NCBI GenBank assembly: GCA_003979335.1
Contig: RYWC01000036.1
Location: 1-7,085 of the forward strand
Source of the DNA: Clostridia bacterium
Lineage (GTDB): Bacteria > Bacillota_A > Clostridia > Christensenellales > Borkfalkiaceae
Length of the DNA: 7,085 bases
Direction: 5' to 3'
A program made the translations under genes and the position numbers. Position 1 is the stretch's first letter; each line of letters begins with the position of its first letter. Below the pieces are notes generated by a model. It saw only the letters and a list, made by a program, of their open reading frames with translations. It was not told the origin of the DNA and searched no databases. Of this stretch, positions 5,090 to 7,085 are shown piece by piece.

Positions 5090-6724
5090 TTACTGGTTTA
5101 CTTTATTTTCCTCTGCGCCCTGTTTTCCGACAACTGCGTAAAGATAATCCATCAGCTCCTTTTCGTCGTCCGTTTCGCATTCAAACTCTATTATATCGCC
5201 TGCGTTAAGAACGGATTCGCCGTCGGGAACGGAATGCGTTCCGTCGGGCGAAATACGGTTCACCACAAGCCCGTTTGACGGCCAAACAGTTTCGCGCACG
5301 GGTTTTCCGCAGGCTTTCGAGCCCGATTGCACCGTTAAGCTTATACAAATCTTCTTGATTTTTTCGTAAATCTTTTCTTCCTGAATAAACAACGACAGAT
5401 TTTTTTCATAAATCGCCTCCGTTCTGAACAGCGCTCCGACGGTATATCCGACCGCAACGCCAATCATTGCAGGCAAAAAGTTTTTAAACTGACCTGTCAG
5501 CTCGAATACCATGACAATGCCCGTAATGGGCGCTTTGACTATGCAGGTAAAGAAAGCCGCCATGCAGATTATTACAAGATAGTCGCCGTATTCGCTTCCC
5601 ATCCCGCCGGACTGAAACAGAACGGAGAGAACCGCGCCGATACCTGCGCCAATCGCAAGCATAGGAATGAACACGCCGCAGGGCACGCCGCAGCCCATTG
5701 AAAGCACGGCGGTTATAAAGCGTATTGCGACAATAATCAAAAGGCTTACTAAAAGCGACGCGCCGAAGACGCTTTCTATTTTTATTTCACCTGTGCCGCC
5801 CGTTGCCAAATGGTCTATAAACAGATGTCCGCCGCCAAGCGAATAAACGGTTATCAGCCCGAAAGCACCTGCGATTACAAAAGGTATTATATACTTGCCC
5901 GTCTTTTTAAAGAACGTAACTTTTCTGAAAAGTTTTTTTGTAAGGAAGACAAGGTGATAAAAACCCACGCCGAACAAAGCCGTTATAAGTGCGGCAAGCG
6001 CCGCCCAAAGGCAGAACATAAAGCCGCCGCCGTCAAACGCAAAGTTAAATTCAAACCCCGTAAACGCAAAACCTACGCTTTCGGCGCCCAATACAGGAAT
6101 GCGGATTGCATTCCTCGTTAAAACGGCTGTCACAACACTTATCGCCGCGCATAAAAACACCTGCGGCGAGAACGAGCGGAACGCCTCTTCCATTGCAAAA
6201 ACTATTCCCGTAATGGGCGCATTGAACGCAACGGCAAGACCTGCCGAAGCGCCGCTTGCGATTTGCAGTCTTTTAACCATCTGGTTGCGCTTTAAAAGGG
6301 TGCCCGTCGCCGAACCGCAACAACCGCCTATTTCAAGCGAAGGTCCCTCCGCGCCGGCAGGATAGCCCATAAACACGCAGGCAAGCGACGCCGCAAACAT
6401 AGAGCACATCGTAACGTACCATTTAAAACGTATAACGCCCCTTGCCGCGCCCTCAATCTGCGGAATACCGCTTCCCCTGATCATCGGCACAAAGCGCACA
6501 AGCGTTCCTATAAGCACCGCGCCTGCGGCAAGCCCTGCAAACAACAAAGGAATAAATGCGGGATTGTCGGACAAGAGGGCGTAAAGCTGTTCGCTTGTAC
6601 CCTCGCCGATAGACATTAAAATATTATAAAACGTAACAATAACGCCTGCGAAAAGTCCTGTAAGAACGCTCATACAAAACATATTCATAGCGTTGTCCAA
6701 AAATAACCTGCCGTACTTTTTCAT
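5090..6724 (-). CDS. ClC-family chloride/proton antiporter with C-terminal RCK_C (TrkA_C) domain
   Basis: A 544-residue inner-membrane protein. The ClC core (about 15-445) shows the anion-site motifs in order: GSGIP at 84-88 (Ser85), GAEGP at 124-128 with gating Glu126, GCGVPCGVFIP at 344-354, and Tyr439 at the place of the E. coli ClC central tyrosine. FAMEEAF holds Glu179-Glu180; Glu180 aligns with the internal proton glutamate, so H+-coupled Cl- exchange is expected, not a passive channel. Ser in GSGIP argues against the fluoride-specific subgroup. Residues about 455-535 form an RCK_C/TrkA_C domain (SKACGKPVRE, LVVNRI, ESVLNAGDIIEF), a cytoplasmic ligand-sensing module common on ClC proteins of Firmicutes; its ligand is unknown. 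The ATG at 6724 has no Shine-Dalgarno and sits 3 nt after the predicted transcription start. A TTG at codon 9 (AGG 6 nt upstream) or Met13/Met15 are alternative starts. Confidence 0.95.
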   Translation of the reverse strand: MKKYGRLFLDNAMNMFCMSVLTGLFAGVIVTFYNILMSIGEGTSEQLYALLSDNPAFIPLLFAGLAAGAVLIGTLVRFVPMIRGSGIPQIEGAARGVIRFKWYVTMCSMFAASLACVFMGYPAGAEGPSLEIGGCCGSATGTLLKRNQMVKRLQIASGASAGLAVAFNAPITGIVFAMEEAFRSFSPQVFLCAAISVVTAVLTRNAIRIPVLGAESVGFAFTGFEFNFAFDGGGFMFCLWAALAALITALFGVGFYHLVFLTKKLFRKVTFFKKTGKYIIPFVIAGAFGLITVYSLGGGHLFIDHLATGGTGEIKIESVFGASLLVSLLIIVAIRFITAVLSMGCGVPCGVFIPMLAIGAGIGAVLSVLFQSGGMGSEYGDYLVIICMAAFFTCIVKAPITGIVMVFELTGQFKNFLPAMIGVAVGYTVGALFRTEAIYEKNLSLFIQEEKIYEKIKKICISLTVQSGSKACGKPVRETVWPSNGLVVNRISPDGTHSVPDGESVLNAGDIIEFECETDDEKELMDYLYAVVGKQGAEENKVNQ

Positions 6725-6733
6725 ACTTTTACT

Positions 6734-6762
6734 ATTATAGCAAACCTTAAAAAATTTGTCAA
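6734..6762 (-). promoter_or_regulatory. Perfect extended -10 sigma-A promoter of the ClC gene
   Basis: On the - strand, TTGACA (6762-6757), a 17-nt spacer ending in TGC, and TATAAT (6739-6734): every consensus element including the extended TGn. Only 9 nt separate the -10 box from the ATG, so the expected start (A at about 6727) leaves a 3-nt leader. Confidence 0.9.
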
Positions 6763-6822
6763 AAAAACATACATCTCAAACGCGTTAAAAAATGTTATTC
6801 GGTCTTGCTTCTGCAAATAAAT

Positions 6823-6852
6823 AAAAAAACGCGGACGCACGGTCCGCGTTTT
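6823..6852 (-). terminator. Rho-independent terminator of the glutamine synthetase gene
   Basis: An 11-bp perfect stem (6826-6836 with 6842-6852, core ACGCGGAC) with a 5-nt loop. On the - strand it runs into an uninterrupted T-tract (6829-6823). It begins 9 nt after the glutamine synthetase stop codon. The roughly 60 nt between it and the ClC promoter hold nothing else that I can recognise. Confidence 0.92.
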
Positions 6853-6861
6853 AAAACCAAA

Positions 6862-7085
6862 TTATTTTACGCTGTACAGAATATCGAAATAAGAGGGATA
6901 CGGCCAGTAATCGGACGACGTCAGCGTTTCCATTTCGTCGACGTATTTTCTTACCTCTTCCATATCGGGTATGACGACGTGAGCCATCGCCTGCGAAGCT
7001 TCTTTAACCTTTTGCTTGTCAACGTTTTTCAAGTCGTTTTCAAGTTTTTCAACCGCTTCGCTCGTAAGGTCATTCAGTTCAGAAA
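6862..7085 (-). CDS. glnN: Type III glutamine synthetase, C-terminal end (partial)
   Basis: Only the last 73 residues lie in the window; the gene continues past the right edge. Type III glutamine synthetase (GSIII) makes glutamine from glutamate and ammonia with ATP and is a large (about 700-residue) cytosolic enzyme of Clostridia, Bacteroides and cyanobacteria. The recognisable part is the family's C-terminus: a helical stretch with VVIPDMEEVRKYVDEME, then DYWPYPSYFDILYSVK before TAA. The WPYP(S/T)Y-DLLF-like ending is typical of GSIII and absent from type I enzymes. No catalytic residues fall in this piece, so the call rests on the tail alone. It has its own strong terminator at 6823-6852 and is transcriptionally separate from the ClC gene. 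Confidence 0.88.
   Translation of the reverse strand, partial: SELNDLTSEAVEKLENDLKNVDKQKVKEASQAMAHVVIPDMEEVRKYVDEMETLTSSDYWPYPSYFDILYSVK

Noticed and set aside
5810..6365. Two overlapping + strand open frames (103 and 88 codons)
   Set aside because: Both are shadows of the ClC transporter, without ribosome sites; the basic composition of the first is what antisense to a hydrophobic gene gives.
6763..6822. Small gene or RNA between the glutamine synthetase terminator and the ClC promoter
   Set aside because: About 60 AT-rich nt without an open frame with a ribosome site, hairpin or promoter.

Overview
The window looks like chromosome from an uncultured, moderately AT-rich anaerobic Bacillota, probably class Clostridia and possibly from an animal gut. 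The grounds are the Shine-Dalgarno and sigma-A promoter style, the type III glutamine synthetase, a Clostridia-like variant of PurA, and a lipoprotein with a YfbK-type von Willebrand domain behind a probable anti-sigma gene. The genus cannot be read from the sequence. No tRNA, rRNA, CRISPR array, insertion sequence or phage gene was seen.

Layout. On the + strand, 38-736 encodes a single-pass, anti-sigma-like membrane protein. It is followed by 818-2311, a secreted lipoprotein of the YfbK/vWA family with an intact metal-binding (MIDAS) site. These two probably form the end of an operon whose start lies left of the window. A perfect 19-bp palindromic hairpin (2320-2358) separates them from four convergent genes on the - strand. 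In transcription order (right to left) these are: the C-terminus of type III glutamine synthetase (6862-7085) with its terminator; a ClC-family chloride/proton antiporter with an RCK_C tail (5090-6724); a four-helix membrane protein that I recognise as a divergent S-4TM putative pore-forming effector (3754-5022); and adenylosuccinate synthetase purA (2368-3648).

Each of the three complete - strand genes has its own near-consensus -35/-10 promoter (6734-6762, 5047-5076, 3682-3710). They are therefore best read as single-gene units, although nothing resembling a terminator separates the ClC gene from the S-4TM gene. The promoter positions also inform two start codons. The S-4TM protein starts at a GTG at 5022, not at the upstream TTG, which lies inside the -35 box. 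The ClC mRNA would begin only about 3 nt before its ATG and would be practically leaderless.

Most of the window is housekeeping: nitrogen assimilation, purine synthesis and ion transport. The part most worth following is the S-4TM-like gene. S-4TM proteins are predicted membrane-disrupting effectors of nucleotide-signalling conflict systems, but no nucleotide cyclase or other partner lies beside this one. It also has two traits not in my recollection of the family: a five-cysteine ladder right after the fourth membrane helix, and a roughly 120-residue, strongly basic, low-complexity C-terminal tail. The second point of interest is the anti-sigma/vWA lipoprotein pair, which may form an envelope-sensing module.
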